Assembly (NCBI RefSeq): GCF_004346225.1
Contig: NZ_SMAJ01000003.1
Span: forward strand, 310,001-374,000
Source: Paralcaligenes ureilyticus
GTDB taxonomy: Bacteria; Pseudomonadota; Gammaproteobacteria; Burkholderiales; Burkholderiaceae_B
Direction: 5' to 3'
Length of the DNA: 64,000 bases
Program-made: the position numbers and the translations under genes
Shown here: one piece after another, positions 63,812 through 64,000 of the stretch
How the letters are laid out: each line of letters opens with the position of its first letter
Position numbering within the stretch: position 1 is the stretch's first letter
Notes under the pieces: generated by a model
What the model was told of the DNA's origin: nothing
The model's input: the letters and a program-made list of their open reading frames with translations, nothing else
Database searches by the model: none

Positions 63812-63970
63812 TGTGCACTCGCAGAAAAGGCATGCCCCATTCTAGAGAGCTGCACTTTATATGCGAAGGACTAGATTATTATTTCCTTATTCCTGTATAT
63901 CTTTATATTGGAAAGCAGTAACTCCGTTTCTGAATCAGCCGTGCATTTTGCCGGTTTCCCGTGACCGGCA
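63812..63970 (-). promoter_or_regulatory. cysJ upstream region
   Basis: 159 bases, AT-rich in the middle (63860-63915), which must hold the promoter and possibly CysB-type activator sites for the sulfite-reduction operon. I could not fix a -35/-10 pair. Confidence 0.4.
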
Positions 63971-63999
63971 TGTAGCGCCACCCCTTGTGGGTGGCAAAA
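63971..63999. repeat. REP-like palindrome at window edge
   Basis: TGTAGCGCCACCCCTTGTGG, then GTGGCAAAA; the same family as 58572-58600. Further copies may follow outside the window. Confidence 0.75.
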
Positions 64000-64000
64000 T

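Overview
The window looks like a betaproteobacterial chromosome, most probably family Alcaligenaceae (the Bordetella / Achromobacter / Pusillimonas group). This is an inference from gene content and order: cysJ-cysI-cysG, dapA-bamC, a fused LivHM permease beside a one-piece indolepyruvate ferredoxin oxidoreductase, and a malonate cluster with a TRAP transporter. No 16S gene or search result backs it.

Positions 1 to about 19190 are accessory DNA and look like a genomic island abutting the 3' end of a tRNA-Pro gene (19195-19271, minus strand). From the left it holds: an operon on the minus strand (a 128-residue zinc-ribbon-like protein and a Lon-like AAA+ ATPase cut by the window edge) behind a leader with two hairpins; a complete IS66 element (3100-5815) with an 8-bp target duplication; a Xre regulator; a defence-type block (6841-18036); and remnants of IS701 and IS630 transposases. 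The other island end and an integrase are not in the window.

The block 6841-18036 is the most interesting part. All genes point right and most overlap or nearly touch. It comprises: IetA/IetS (AAA+ ATPase plus subtilase); a sigma-70-like protein with an overlapping partner; a 1140-residue fusion of ImmA/IrrE metallopeptidase, UvrD helicase and an Fe-S type PD-(D/E)XK-like domain; a protein with three ubiquitin-like repeats fused to an E2-like domain; a JAMM peptidase-E1 fusion; and a DUF6527-like cysteine-rich protein. IetAS and the multi-ubiquitin cassette belong to known families. Their combination with a sigma factor and a helicase-nuclease is a candidate composite system. The E2-like domain has no cysteine, the E1 lacks the usual CxxC after its PG motif, and the nuclease E-x-K motif reads R-x-K.

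From 19195 rightward the genes are ordinary chromosomal ones. They are a very large glycine-rich autotransporter, an LTA-synthase-like sulfatase, a branched-chain/aromatic amino-acid ABC transporter, indolepyruvate ferredoxin oxidoreductase with a divergent LysR regulator, phospholipase A, and tRNA-Arg with a toprim relic. They continue with a DctB/DctD two-component system, a quinone oxidoreductase, a Cys/Met PLP enzyme, malonyl-CoA decarboxylase, malonyl-CoA synthetase and a TRAP transporter (malonate use), cardiolipin synthase, tRNA-His, a TsaC/YciO protein, a site-2 protease, dapA-bamC, and the sulfite-reduction operon cysJ-cysI-cysG.

A family of short REP-like palindromes (core GCAGCCCTTGTGGCTGC or CACCCCTTGTGGGTG) recurs in the intergenic gaps of this core part (32593-32732, 46283-46472, 58572-58600, 63971-63999). 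I did not see it in the island.
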